Made by a program: the position numbers and the translations under genes
Shown here: in pieces, positions 9,989 through 18,869 of the stretch
Layout: every line of letters begins with the position of its first letter
How positions within the stretch are numbered: the stretch's first letter is position 1
The notes under the pieces: model-generated
Told to the model about the DNA's origin: nothing
The model's database searches: none
The model's input: only the letters and a program-made list of their open reading frames with translations
Source: Rathayibacter sp. VKM Ac-2760
Lineage (GTDB): Bacteria > Actinomycetota > Actinomycetes > Actinomycetales > Microbacteriaceae
DNA length: 64,000 bases
Reading direction: 5' to 3'
Assembly: GCF_009834185.1 (NCBI RefSeq)
Contig: NZ_CP047173.1
Coordinates: 2,480,001 to 2,544,000, forward strand

Positions 9989-11787
9989 GGCAGCTGCACC
10001 ACCGAGACGAGTCCTTGGCTCCATCCGAGCATGACGATCTTCTCCTCCGATCCGACGGGCGGTACGTAGAACAGCAACTGATAACCGTAGGTGGTCGCGA
10101 TGCCCGTGGTCGACTTGTCGGTGCCGAGCAGGGTCTGCGAGGCGCCGGACGTCGACACGGTCGAGCCCTCGGCGGTGGGGCGCACCGTCGCGGTCTCCGC
10201 GATGCTCGCGGCGACGAGGGCGCCGGAGTCGTTCGTCGCGAGCGCGATGGTGGGCGAGGTACCGGCGGCGTTGGAGAACTCGATCGACGCCGTGTCGGGC
10301 AGGGCCTCGCGGTCGGCGTTCTTCTTGTCCACGCCGACCTGGCCGCGCAGCGTGTCGCCGTCGACCGAGAAGGTGCCGGCGTACTGGCTCGAGTCGCCGT
10401 TTGCGAGGATGTCGGCGTAGGCCGTGCCGACGGTCTCCGGCGCGAGCTTCATCAGGCGCGAGTCGGGCGCGACGATCGAGGTGCCGACGGTGACCGGCGC
10501 GACGTCGGGGATGCGCGCGTTGGCCTCGAGCGAGATCGCGTAGTCGACCTTGTAGTCGACGCGGGGGCTCGCCTGGCTCATCATCAGCGCGATGGGCGCC
10601 TGGGTCGCGTCGGCCGAGTTCTGCACGACGGCGGTGACGAGGCGCGGCCAGCTCTCGGTGTCCTGCGGCAGCACGAGGCTCACCGGCGAGGCCGGGATTG
10701 CCTGGGGCGCATCGATCGTCCCGCCCTTCGCGAGGATGTCGTAGGTCGTGGTGCGCTCCGTGAGCGCCTCGCCCTGGAAGCGCTCCGCCAGGATGCTCGC
10801 GTCGCGGGCGGCGTCCGCATCGGCCGCGACCTGCGACACCGAGGCGACGATCGCCTCCGCCTGCTGGGTCGTCACGACGGGAGTCGGCTCGGCGGCGACC
10901 GGCTCGGCACCGGGGGTCGCGGTGGCCGACGCCGTCGGGGTCTCGGAGGCCCCCGCGGCGAGATCGGGCCAGTAGTCGGAGCTGCAGCCGGCGAGCAGCA
11001 CCGTCGCGGCCAGGGCGACCGGGAGCACGAGCAGTCGGCGGCGACGCGAGGGCTGGGCCGAGGCGATCGAGGACTGGATGCCGGCGCGGGCGCGGGGCAG
11101 CCGCACGCCGCGCGGGACCTTCCCCTGCGGGCCCTTGCGGCGCGGACCGTGCTGGCGGCGCAGGTGCAGGAAGGCCCAGATGTAGAGGACGAGCCCGACC
11201 AGGAGGAAGAACGCGCCGCCGAGCAGCAGCGGTCCGGCCAGCGGGGTGGCGGTGTCGACCGGCCAGCTCACCCGGACGTCGCTCACGGCCGACGCGGTGC
11301 CGTCGCTCGCGACGATCAGCGAGACGTCCTCGGGCAGGTCGAGCGCGGCGGTGATGCTGCCCGAGCCCTCGAACTGCTCCAGCCAGAGGTCGGAGCCGCG
11401 CGGGTCGGTGACGCCCGCATCGGCGTCGGCGACGTCGGAGGCGAGGGTGAGGGCCGTCCCGGTCTCCTGCGACGCGGTGAGCGCATCCGAGTCCTCGGTG
11501 CTCGCGTAGCCGATGGCGTCGTACTCGGAGCCGTTGATCCAGCCCAGCACGTCGCTCGTCGGCGCGTACGCCATCACGAGATCGCCCTCGCCCTCGACCG
11601 TGACGGTCTGGCGGCCGGGATTCGCTCCCAGCGTGCTGCCGTCGATGACGGCGTACGGGGCACCCGACTCGACGGCGGTCTCAACGGTGAGCGACTCCGG
11701 AGGAGCCCACACCGTCCGCTGTCCGATGCCGAGCGCGATGAGCGCCGCGGCGATGACGGTGGCGATGATGGCGAAGACGAACCGCAC
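9985..11787 (-). CDS. conserved membrane protein with internal lipobox, function unknown
   Basis: GTG at 11787 is preceded by AGGAGGAG seven to eight bases upstream, which decides the start. A first membrane segment (VRFVFAIIATVIAAALIALG) opens the protein. An extracytoplasmic domain of about 170 residues follows, then a second membrane segment (about 183-209), a basic cytosolic linker (RRQHGPRRKGPQGKVPRG), and a third hydrophobic stretch ending in LLAGCSS, a typical lipobox with Cys268. The last 330 residues form an exported-type domain repeating VTAVVQNS/VGTSIVAPDS-like beta strands. It resembles an N-terminal membrane protein fused to a lipoprotein. I do not recognise a characterised function. 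Its GTGA overlap with the YbbN-like gene suggests coupling. Confidence 0.75.
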   Translation of the reverse strand: MRFVFAIIATVIAAALIALGIGQRTVWAPPESLTVETAVESGAPYAVIDGSTLGANPGRQTVTVEGEGDLVMAYAPTSDVLGWINGSEYDAIGYASTEDSDALTASQETGTALTLASDVADADAGVTDPRGSDLWLEQFEGSGSITAALDLPEDVSLIVASDGTASAVSDVRVSWPVDTATPLAGPLLLGGAFFLLVGLVLYIWAFLHLRRQHGPRRKGPQGKVPRGVRLPRARAGIQSSIASAQPSRRRRLLVLPVALAATVLLAGCSSDYWPDLAAGASETPTASATATPGAEPVAAEPTPVVTTQQAEAIVASVSQVAADADAARDASILAERFQGEALTERTTTYDILAKGGTIDAPQAIPASPVSLVLPQDTESWPRLVTAVVQNSADATQAPIALMMSQASPRVDYKVDYAISLEANARIPDVAPVTVGTSIVAPDSRLMKLAPETVGTAYADILANGDSSQYAGTFSVDGDTLRGQVGVDKKNADREALPDTASIEFSNAAGTSPTIALATNDSGALVAASIAETATVRPTAEGSTVSTSGASQTLLGTDKSTTGIATTYGYQLLFYVPPVGSEEKIVMLGWSQGLVSVVQLP

Positions 11788-12043
11788 GAAAGAACTCCTC
11801 CTGCGTTGCCGGATCGGGGTGTGGCGGCCCGGGACGGCTCCGGTGACGGCCGGACCGGGGCGCGACGGCAACAGACAAAGACAGTCCAGGTTAGCGGATG
11901 CCCTCCGCCGAACCCAGGGATCCGCCGAGAGCGCCGACGGGCGGTCGCACCGTGCGGGTGTCGGCCCGGGCCCGGAGGCACCCGCTGACTAAACTCCCTG
12001 GAGTGCCGCGACCCCGCCGCGGCCGTGTTCCGGAGGAGACGAC

Positions 12044-13498
12044 GTGGCAAGCGACGAGGCCGAATTCACCCAGGTGTTCCGTGGTTACGACCGGGACGAG
12101 GTCGACAAGGCCATCCAGGGTCTGCGGCGCGAGCTCATCCACGCCAACACCCAGGCGGCCGAGAGCGGGCGCGAGTCCAAGCGCCTCGCCTCCCGCATCG
12201 ACGGGCTCGAGAAGGAGCTGCAGCAGGTCGGCGCCCCCACCTACGCCGGCCTGGGCGCGAAGCTCGAGCACACCCTCCGCGTGGCGGAGGAGCAGTCGGA
12301 GCGCATCATCGCCCAGGCCGAGAACGACGCCTCCGCACTGCGCCGCTCCACCCGCGACGACCGCGACGGCCTGCTGCAGGGCGCACGGGACGAGGCCGAG
12401 CGCCTCGTCACCGAGGCCCGCCGCCGCGCGGACCGCACCCGAGAGGAGTCCGAGGCGCAGGCCGCCGCGACCCTGGGCAAGGCCGCCGACGACCGCGACG
12501 TGATGACGCAGGACGCGGTCCGCGAGGCCGCCGCCATCCGCGGCACCGTCGCGACGGAGGCCGCCGAGACCCGCGCGACCGCCAAGCGCGAGGCGGCGGC
12601 GATCCGCTCCGAAGCCGGCCGCGAGGCCGCCGAGATGCGCGCCGTCGCCGCCCGCGAGGTCGAGGTGGCCCGCGCCGAGGCCGCCCGCCTGGCCCAGAGC
12701 AACGAGCTGCTGCGTGCCGAGGTCGCCTCCGAGGTCGATCGCCTGCGCGCCGCCGTGACCGCCGAGGTCGCCGAGGCCCGCGCTGCCGTCGAGGCCGAGG
12801 TGCTCGCCGCCCGCGCCGACCTGGAGGCCGAGGTCCTCTCCGGCCGCGCCGACCTCGCCGCCGAGCTGGCCGGCGGCCGCGCCGACGGGGCCCGTGAGCT
12901 CGCCGACCTGCGCACCGCGCTCGCCCGGGACCGGGCCGAGGCCGTCGCCGTGCTCGACGCCGAGCTGGCGGCCCTGCGCTCCGCCGCGTCCGACGAGGCC
13001 GCCGCGCTCTCGCGCGAGGTCGAGCAGGCCCGGATCGACCTCGTCGTGGAGCTCGCCGCCCGCCGCGAGGAGGCGGACCGCGACTACCTGCTCCGCCACC
13101 AGGAGGCGGTCGCCCAGACCCAGCGCTACCTCGACGAGTCGAACCTGCAGCTCGCCGACGCGATCCGGCGCGCGAACGACAAGCGCCTCGAGGCCGACGC
13201 CCTGCGCAGCGACGCCCTCGACGACGTCACGAAGCTGCGCCGCGAGGCGCAGGACGAGTCGGACGCACTGCTCGACGACGCCCGCGACCGCGCGCGGGAC
13301 ATGATCGCCGACGCCGAGCGCCGCACGCGCGAGCTGCAGAACACGGCCGAGTCGCGCCTCGACGAGATCCGCACGGAGCGCGACGCGATCGCCGGCTACG
13401 TGAAGGGGCTCCGCGGCCTGATCGGCCACATCGACGGGCTGTCGGACGACGACGAGAACGACGACGGCGACGACGACGGCGACTCCTCGAAGAGCTGA
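12044..13498 (+). CDS. DivIVA-domain long coiled-coil protein
   Basis: GTG 12044 follows a GGAGGAG at 12032-12038. The first ~60 residues (FTQVFRGYDRDEVDKAIQGL) match the DivIVA/GpsB N-terminal membrane-curvature domain. Residues ~80-450 are a nearly uninterrupted Ala/Glu/Arg coiled coil with regular AEVxAxRAxLEAEV heptads, ending in an acidic Asp/Glu/Asn tail (DDENDDGDDDGD). No membrane segment. Actinobacterial DivIVA (Wag31) is shorter (about 200-300 residues), so this is likely a second, filament-forming or polar scaffold paralogue rather than Wag31. It stands as a single gene convergent with the hydrolase. Confidence 0.85.
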   Translation: MASDEAEFTQVFRGYDRDEVDKAIQGLRRELIHANTQAAESGRESKRLASRIDGLEKELQQVGAPTYAGLGAKLEHTLRVAEEQSERIIAQAENDASALRRSTRDDRDGLLQGARDEAERLVTEARRRADRTREESEAQAAATLGKAADDRDVMTQDAVREAAAIRGTVATEAAETRATAKREAAAIRSEAGREAAEMRAVAAREVEVARAEAARLAQSNELLRAEVASEVDRLRAAVTAEVAEARAAVEAEVLAARADLEAEVLSGRADLAAELAGGRADGARELADLRTALARDRAEAVAVLDAELAALRSAASDEAAALSREVEQARIDLVVELAARREEADRDYLLRHQEAVAQTQRYLDESNLQLADAIRRANDKRLEADALRSDALDDVTKLRREAQDESDALLDDARDRARDMIADAERRTRELQNTAESRLDEIRTERDAIAGYVKGLRGLIGHIDGLSDDDENDDGDDDGDSSKS

Positions 13499-13502
13499 CC
13501 GG

Positions 13503-13532
13503 CGCGGGCGGGCTCAGCCGAGCTCGCCCGCC
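13503..13532. terminator. candidate bidirectional hairpin between convergent genes
   Basis: Inverted repeat with arms near 13503-13515 (ending GGGCGGGCTC) and 13520-13532 (GAGCTCGCCCGCC), loop AGCC. It starts five bases after the DivIVA-protein stop and includes the stop codon of the opposing hydrolase. No T tract, as is common in GC-rich actinobacteria. Confidence 0.45.
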
Positions 13533-14239
13533 CACTCCGTCGGCAGCGGCGACGAGTCCGGAGCGACGACCCGCACGATCTCGTCGAGCACCCGGCGCGT
13601 CTGCGCCTCGCCCACCCAGAGGTGCTTGCCGCCGGCGACCGGCACGAGCTCCAGCTGCGGGACCGAGGCGAAGCGCTCGGCGGCCGCCTCCGGGCGCAGG
13701 TAGTCGTCGAACTCGGGGATCAGCGCCACGAGCGGGCGCCCGTCCTCGCCCCAGGCCGCGACCTCCTCCGCCGTCGCCCGGTGCAGCGGCGGGGACAGCA
13801 GGATCGCGCCCTCGACCGGGTGCTCCCTCCCCCACTTGAGCGCCAGCTCGGTGCCGAAGGACCAGCCGACCAGCCAGGGGTGCGGCAGCCCGCGCTCGGC
13901 GACCAGCGCCATCGCCGCGGCGACGTCGGCGCGCTCGGCCGTTCCGCCGTCGAAGGCGCCCTCGCTCGTGCCGCGCGGCGAGGTGGTGCCGCGGGTGTTG
14001 AAGCGCAGCACCGCCACGCCGGCCAGGGCAGGCAGCCGCCCCGCGGCCTTGCGGAGGATGTGCGAGTCCATGAAGCCGCCGTGCGTGGGCAGCGGATGCA
14101 GGGTGACCAGCGTCGCGACCGGCTCGCGGTCGAGCGGCAGTGCCAGCTCGCCGACGAGAGTCAGCCCGTCGGCGGTGCGCAGCTCCACGTCCTCGCGGCG
14201 GGCGGGGAGGACGACGCCTCCGCGGATCTCGTGCGTCAT
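13514..14239 (-). CDS. alpha/beta hydrolase
   Basis: 241-residue cytosolic hydrolase-fold protein. TLHPLPTHGGFMDSHI supplies the oxyanion-region HxxPxxGG pattern, GWSFGTE the nucleophile elbow (Ser127), and GGKHLWVG the C-terminal catalytic His; an acidic member is likely in IPEFDDYL. It resembles the KANL3/dienelactone-hydrolase-like group that acts on small esters. Substrate not predictable. The ATG overlaps the stop of the upstream 101-residue gene (ATGA), so the two form an operon. Confidence 0.85.
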   Translation of the reverse strand: MTHEIRGGVVLPARREDVELRTADGLTLVGELALPLDREPVATLVTLHPLPTHGGFMDSHILRKAAGRLPALAGVAVLRFNTRGTTSPRGTSEGAFDGGTAERADVAAAMALVAERGLPHPWLVGWSFGTELALKWGREHPVEGAILLSPPLHRATAEEVAAWGEDGRPLVALIPEFDDYLRPEAAAERFASVPQLELVPVAGGKHLWVGEAQTRRVLDEIVRVVAPDSSPLPTEWAGELG

Positions 14240-14541
14240 CGGGCTCCTTCGATCCGCCAGCAGTGGGTGTGCCAGTGGCGCCGGCCGGCGAGGTCCGCCG
14301 CGTCGCCGAGCGCCCCGTCGCCGCGCCAGACGACGACGTGGGCGAGGCCGATGTCGATCGTCTGGCCGCAGCCCGGGCAGAGGTAGTTCTTCACGGCGCG
14401 GGCCGAGGAGACGGGCTGGACGTTCCACTCCCGGCCGCGGCGCGTCTCGGTGCGGCGCCAGCCGGCGAGCATCTGCGAGAGGTCGCGCTGCTCGTCGTCC
14501 TCGTCGCGCCCGCGTCCGCGGGGTCGATTGCTGCGCGGCAT
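14236..14541 (-). CDS. conserved small protein with putative Zn-binding Cys/His motifs
   Basis: 101 residues; a strongly basic and acidic N-terminus (MPRSNRPRGRGRDEDDEQRD) is followed by CPGCGQTI and, at the C-terminus, HWHTHCW. The CxxC plus HxxxxC arrangement resembles a treble-clef or zinc-ribbon site. Similar small proteins next to a hydrolase gene occur in actinobacteria, sometimes named ATP/GTP-binding, but no nucleotide motif is visible here. Function unknown. It is the first gene of a two-gene operon with the hydrolase. Confidence 0.8.
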   Translation of the reverse strand: MPRSNRPRGRGRDEDDEQRDLSQMLAGWRRTETRRGREWNVQPVSSARAVKNYLCPGCGQTIDIGLAHVVVWRGDGALGDAADLAGRRHWHTHCWRIEGAR

Positions 14542-14589
14542 TGCCCCAGTCTAGGAGCCGTCGCGCGGCGCCCCGACCCGGCCGCGGGC

Positions 14590-16335
14590 TCAGTGCGAGG
14601 AGTCGTCCATCTCCAGCCGCGTCTCCTCTGCATCGAGCATGAGCTGGGCCCGCCGGAGGATCCGCGAGGAGTAGACCCCGCGGCCGCGCGCCTCCAGCAG
14701 TGCCTCGCGCTCGGCGGTCAGCACCGCGCGGCGCAGCTGCAGGTACTGCCCGTGCGGGCCGAGCGGAGCGTCCGCGTCGCGCTCCACCTGCTCCCACGCC
14801 ACCTGAGAGCGGGTCAGGGTGTCACGACGGACGCGCTCGAGCACGCGCTCGCCGACGGTGCCGTCCGGCAGATCCTCGACCGCGCCGGGGAGCGCCTGGA
14901 TCCCGGTCGAGGCGACCTCGTCGAGCAGAGTGGCCAGCTCGCGTCGGTCGGCGTCGCCGTCGCTCCCCTGGATGCCCGTGACGCGGATCAGCGCGGGCAG
15001 CGTCGCTCCCTGCAGCAGGAGCGTCACCACGGCGACCGTGAAGGCGATCAGGATGAGCTGCGAGCGGTACGGCGTCTCGTCCGGCAGCGACTGCGCCGCC
15101 GCGAGCGTGACCACGCCGCGCATGCCGGACCAAGACAGGATCACGCCGCCGCGCCAGCCGAAGGCCTCGCTCGTCGTCGCCGCCAGGTCGGTCTCGCGAC
15201 GCTGGTAGAGCCGCTCGGCCCGCTGCTGCCGACGGCGGAACCGCTCGTCGCTGCTCGCGCTGTTGCGCAGCCGCATCACGCCGACCGCGAGCCGCCGGTT
15301 GATCCGCTCCGCCCGCCGTCCGGAGCCGCGCAGCCAGAGCAGGAGCGGCCAGACGAAGAGGGTGCGCAGCACGATCAGGATGAGCACGGTCGCCAGCCCG
15401 AGGTAGACGGCGGTGTCGACACCGACCCCGCCCGGCTCCACCTCGCCGACGATCGCCTTGATCTCGGCGCCCATCAGCAGGAAGACGCCGTTCTCCAGCA
15501 GGAACTGCGCCGTCCGCCAGTTGACCCGCTCGCTGATCCGCGACTGCGGGCTGAGGAAGCGCGCGCTGTTGTGCCCCGTGTAGATGCCGGTGACGACGAC
15601 GGCCAGCACGCCCGACGCGCCCAGCTCCTCCGCCGGGATGTAGGCGAGGAAGGGGACGGCGAAGGACACCGCCGTGTCGAGCACGGGGTCGCGGAGCTTG
15701 GAGCGGACGAAGACGGTGAGGACCCCCATCACCAGCCCGAGGACGACCGCCATCACGACCGAGTAGACGAAGAGCACGCCGACCTCGCCGATGTCGATCG
15801 CGTCACTCGAGACGGAAGCGCCGACCACCGCGGTCGCCGCCGTCGCAGCCCGCAGCAGCACCAGCGCCGACGCGTCGTTGACCAGGCTCTCGCCCTCGAG
15901 CACCGTGACCAGACGCGGTGGCAGGCCGAGCTTCTTGCCGATCGAGGTCGCGGCGACGGCGTCGGTGGGGCTGACGACCGCACCGAGCGCGATGGCCGCC
16001 GGCAGGCTGAGGTCCGGCAGCAGCATGTAGAGGAAGAAGCCGACCACGAGCGCCGTGACGACGACCAGGAGGACCGACAGCCCGAAGATCGATCGCAGGT
16101 TGCGCCGGAAGTCGGCGAGCGGCACCTGGATCGCCGCGGAGTAGAGCAGCGGCGGCAGGACCCCGGCCAGGATCAGCTCCGGCTCGACCTCGATCTCGGG
16201 CACGCCGGGCAGATAGGACGCGCCGATGCCGATGACGACCAGCAGGAGCGGCGCGGCCACGCCGAGCCTGCTGGAGAACCGCGCGACGGTGACGACGGTG
16301 ATGATCCCGACGACCCCGAGCAGCGCGTAATCCAC
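14590..16335 (-). CDS. Na+/H+ antiporter, CPA1 family
   Basis: Inner-membrane antiporter of 581 residues with about twelve hydrophobic segments from residue 1 to ~400 and a cytosolic C-terminal tail of ~170 charged residues. SPTDAVAAT (Asp125) and GESLVNDASALV (Asn153-Asp154) are the conserved ion-binding motifs of CPA1 exchangers (NhaP/YjcE type). Starts at GTG 16335. It is monocistronic between the hydrolase operon and the transglycosylase gene. The role is likely pH and Na+ homeostasis, inferred from the family. Confidence 0.92.
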   Translation of the reverse strand: MDYALLGVVGIITVVTVARFSSRLGVAAPLLLVVIGIGASYLPGVPEIEVEPELILAGVLPPLLYSAAIQVPLADFRRNLRSIFGLSVLLVVVTALVVGFFLYMLLPDLSLPAAIALGAVVSPTDAVAATSIGKKLGLPPRLVTVLEGESLVNDASALVLLRAATAATAVVGASVSSDAIDIGEVGVLFVYSVVMAVVLGLVMGVLTVFVRSKLRDPVLDTAVSFAVPFLAYIPAEELGASGVLAVVVTGIYTGHNSARFLSPQSRISERVNWRTAQFLLENGVFLLMGAEIKAIVGEVEPGGVGVDTAVYLGLATVLILIVLRTLFVWPLLLWLRGSGRRAERINRRLAVGVMRLRNSASSDERFRRRQQRAERLYQRRETDLAATTSEAFGWRGGVILSWSGMRGVVTLAAAQSLPDETPYRSQLILIAFTVAVVTLLLQGATLPALIRVTGIQGSDGDADRRELATLLDEVASTGIQALPGAVEDLPDGTVGERVLERVRRDTLTRSQVAWEQVERDADAPLGPHGQYLQLRRAVLTAEREALLEARGRGVYSSRILRRAQLMLDAEETRLEMDDSSH

Positions 16336-16441
16336 GCGCTCAGGCTATCGGGCGGATCCGGGCCGCCCTGCTCCGGCGGCTCACGCCCGGCGGATCAGCC
16401 CCGCCGGCTCGGCTCGAGTTCGTCCGTCCGGACGGGTCGGC

Positions 16442-17152
16442 TCAGTACCAGCCGACGCTCTGCGAGTGCCCCCAGGCACCGCAGGGCGAGCCGTAGCGAC
16501 CGGTGATGTAGGTGAGTCCCCAGGTGATCTGCGTGCTCGCGTTGGTCTGCCAGTCACCGGCGACCGTGGCCATCTTGTTGCCGGGGAGCGCCTGCGGGAT
16601 GCCGTAGGCGCCGCTCGACTTGTTCTCGGCGTAGACGTTCCAGCCGGACTCGCGGTTCCAGAGCAGGACGAGGCAGTCGTACTCGCTGTCGGCCCAGCCG
16701 CGCTGCACGATCTGGTCGTAGGCGATGGCCTTCGCGGAGCCGGGATCCGGAGCGGCGGCCCGGGCGACGGGCGCCGCCGCCTCGGTCGACTCCTCCTCCT
16801 CGACGACGGCCTGCTTCGTCTTGGTGGGGGTCGGCGTCGGAGTCGGGGTGGGGGTCGGCTTCGCCTGAGCGTCGAACGTGTCGCGCTGCACGACGCGCTC
16901 AGCGGCGGCGTCGGCGACCACGAGGCGCTGAGCCGGGTCGCCGTTGAACCGCACGGGCGCCTGGTAGAACGGCGAGGCGACCGCTCCGCTGGAGGGATCG
17001 ACGGCGCTCACGGCGACGAAGCCGATGGAGGCGGCGAAGGCCAGGAACGCCAGCGGCAGCCGCGTCCGGGAGCGGCGGGCCGCCGGGCGCTTCGAGGTCT
17101 CGACCGAGGATCGGGAGACGGGTGGCTGCGCGACGGACGTTCTCTGATGCAT
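16442..17152 (-). CDS. secreted or membrane-anchored lytic transglycosylase (SLT domain)
   Basis: A basic N-terminus and a hydrophobic segment (LPLAFLAFAASIGFVAVSA, residues 32-50) give a signal peptide or anchor. A Thr-Pro stalk (TPTPTPTPT, residues 100-110) and an acidic linker lead to a compact C-terminal lysozyme-like domain: LLWNRESGWNVYAENKSSGAYG with catalytic Glu168, then QALPGNKMA and ITWGLTYI. It probably cleaves peptidoglycan. ATG 17152 is chosen because it puts the hydrophobic segment close to the start; GTG 17158 and ATG 17197 are also in frame. The ending AWGHSQSVGWY is typical of this actinobacterial group. Confidence 0.88.
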   Translation of the reverse strand: MHQRTSVAQPPVSRSSVETSKRPAARRSRTRLPLAFLAFAASIGFVAVSAVDPSSGAVASPFYQAPVRFNGDPAQRLVVADAAAERVVQRDTFDAQAKPTPTPTPTPTPTKTKQAVVEEEESTEAAAPVARAAAPDPGSAKAIAYDQIVQRGWADSEYDCLVLLWNRESGWNVYAENKSSGAYGIPQALPGNKMATVAGDWQTNASTQITWGLTYITGRYGSPCGAWGHSQSVGWY

Positions 17153-17212
17153 ACCCACGATCACGAAAGCATAACGGACGCCTCCCCGATCCGCCACTGC
17201 TCGGCGGAGGGC

Positions 17213-17764
17213 TCAGCGCACCGCCAGCATCACGTCGACGACGGCGTCGAGCACCAGGTCGACCTGCGGCTCGGAGTAGCCGCCGCGCTGCGGGGCGAAC
17301 GACACCGTCCGCACGTCGTCGACGGTGAGCACGGAGCCGTCGCGGAAGTAGCCGGAGATCCGGTCGGAGAAGGCGTCGACCTGGCGGATGTTGTAGCCGG
17401 TGGTCAGCACGCCGGCGCGGGCGAAGCGCTCGCGAGCGGGCCTGGCGAGCCGGTTCACGATCTCCTGCGCCGTCTCGCGCGCCGTCTGCAGCCAGGCCGC
17501 CTCGCCCTGCGCGGCGATCGCGTACTGGCGCTCGCGCACCGCGAAGGCGTCCTCCAGTCGCTCCAGCGCGGCGTCGACGTGCGGCGCGGAGTAGCCGCCC
17601 TTCTTCAGCGAGAAGGCGGTGTGCCGCAGATCCGCCGCCCGCAGGTCCGCCGGGCCGCCGGAGAGCTGGCCGTAGGCCTCCCGGGCCGAGGCGAGGAACG
17701 AGTCGACCTCGTCGGTGTCGTAACCGGGCCGGGACTCGCGCGCGCGGGGGAAGGGAGCGTCCAT
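17213..17764 (-). CDS. small protein with repeated DivIVA-domain motifs
   Basis: 183 residues built from repeats of a DivIVA domain-I-like motif: RPGYDTDEVDSFL, KKGGYSAPHVDAALERL, TTGYNIRQVDAFSDRI and QRGGYSEPQVDLVLDAV, i.e. Gly-Tyr-x(3-4)-Val-Asp followed by a hydrophobic helix. There is no long coiled coil and no membrane segment. Such proteins are annotated DivIVA-domain-containing in Microbacteriaceae; the role is unknown, perhaps a partner of the longer DivIVA proteins. It sits just downstream of cdsA on the same strand and may be co-transcribed. Confidence 0.85.
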   Translation of the reverse strand: MDAPFPRARESRPGYDTDEVDSFLASAREAYGQLSGGPADLRAADLRHTAFSLKKGGYSAPHVDAALERLEDAFAVRERQYAIAAQGEAAWLQTARETAQEIVNRLARPARERFARAGVLTTGYNIRQVDAFSDRISGYFRDGSVLTVDDVRTVSFAPQRGGYSEPQVDLVLDAVVDVMLAVR

Positions 17765-17830
17765 CCCGACATCATGCCAAGACCGCGGCCGGACCGGGAA
17801 TCGACGCGACGGCCGCGGTCGGCCCGAGCG

Positions 17831-17866
17831 TCAGTGCGCGAAGACGAATCAGTGCGCGAAGACGAA
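17831..17866. repeat. 18-bp tandem duplication spanning the cdsA stop codon
   Basis: TCAGTGCGCGAAGACGAA occurs at 17831-17848 and again at 17849-17866. On the coding strand this duplicates the last five codons and stop of cdsA (FVFAH-stop). Translation ends at the first stop, so the second copy is silent. Confidence 0.95.
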
Positions 17867-18865
17867 GTAGAGCACGTACGCGGCGGCGGCCGACGGCAGG
17901 ATCGAGTCGAGCCGGTCGAGGAAGCCGCCGTGGCCGGGCAGCCACGAGCTCATGTCCTTGATGCCGATGTCGCGCTTGATCAGCGACTCGGCGAGGTCGC
18001 CCAGCGTCGCGGTGAGCAGGATCACCGCGCCGAAGACCGCGCCGACCCACCAGGGCTGGCCGAGCAGCAGGACGGCGAGGAGGATGCCGACGCCGACACC
18101 GGCGGCCGCGGCGCCCGCGAAGCCCTCCCAGGTCTTCTTCGGGCTGATCCGCGGTGCCATCGGGTGCTTGCCCCAGGTCAGTCCGCTCGCGTAGGCGCCC
18201 GTGTCGACGACGATCACGAGGATGAGGAAGGACAGCGCCCAGAGCTGACCGCCCTCCTCCGCGACGAGGCGGATCGCGAAGGCGCCGAGGAAGGTGACGT
18301 AGATCTGCACGAAGGCGCCGAGGCCGACGTCGAGCAGCAGGTCGCGGCCGCTCGAGCGCGTGCGCTGGAACAGCTGCTCGCCGAGCCGCCAGAGCCCCAC
18401 CAGCGCCGAGCCGCCGAGGACCGCGAACCACGCCGCGGACATCCCGCCGTAGTACGCGGCGGGCACCGCGACGACCGCCACGATCCCGGTGGGGATGCGC
18501 GGGATGTCGCGACCGGCCTGCCGCAACGCGTTCGAGAGCTCGAGCGCCGCCAGGAGCACCAGGGCGCCGGCGAGCACCATGAAGAGCTCTTTGATGACGA
18601 GCAGGCTGACGACCATGGCGCCGCCGCCGATCAGGCCGATGGCCGTGGCGGAGACGAGGTTGCGGCCGGAGCGGGCGGTCAGCCGCTCGTTGGTCGCCTC
18701 GAGCTGGGCGCGGGTGGCCTCCAGCTGGCGCTCGACGTCGGCGCGACCCTGCTGGGCCCGTGCGCGCAGAGCGTCACGGGTGACCATGCGCGAACCCCGG
18801 GCGCCCGGGACGTGCGGCGCCGGAGCGTCGTCGTCGCCCTCGGGTTCCACGGGATTCACGGGCAC
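17849..18865 (-). CDS. cdsA: phosphatidate cytidylyltransferase (CDP-diglyceride synthase)
   Basis: Integral membrane enzyme making CDP-diacylglycerol from CTP and phosphatidic acid for phospholipid synthesis. 338 residues: a hydrophilic N-terminal region with a short coiled coil (VERQLEATRAQLEATNERL) longer than in E. coli CdsA, then about eight membrane segments. The C-terminal signature is present (ESLIKRDIGIKDMSSWLPGH followed by GGFLDRLDS). The GTG at 18865 lies four bases after the frr stop. The order pyrH-frr-cdsA is the usual one. Confidence 0.96.
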   Translation of the reverse strand: MPVNPVEPEGDDDAPAPHVPGARGSRMVTRDALRARAQQGRADVERQLEATRAQLEATNERLTARSGRNLVSATAIGLIGGGAMVVSLLVIKELFMVLAGALVLLAALELSNALRQAGRDIPRIPTGIVAVVAVPAAYYGGMSAAWFAVLGGSALVGLWRLGEQLFQRTRSSGRDLLLDVGLGAFVQIYVTFLGAFAIRLVAEEGGQLWALSFLILVIVVDTGAYASGLTWGKHPMAPRISPKKTWEGFAGAAAAGVGVGILLAVLLLGQPWWVGAVFGAVILLTATLGDLAESLIKRDIGIKDMSSWLPGHGGFLDRLDSILPSAAAAYVLYFVFAH

Positions 18866-18869
18866 GGCG

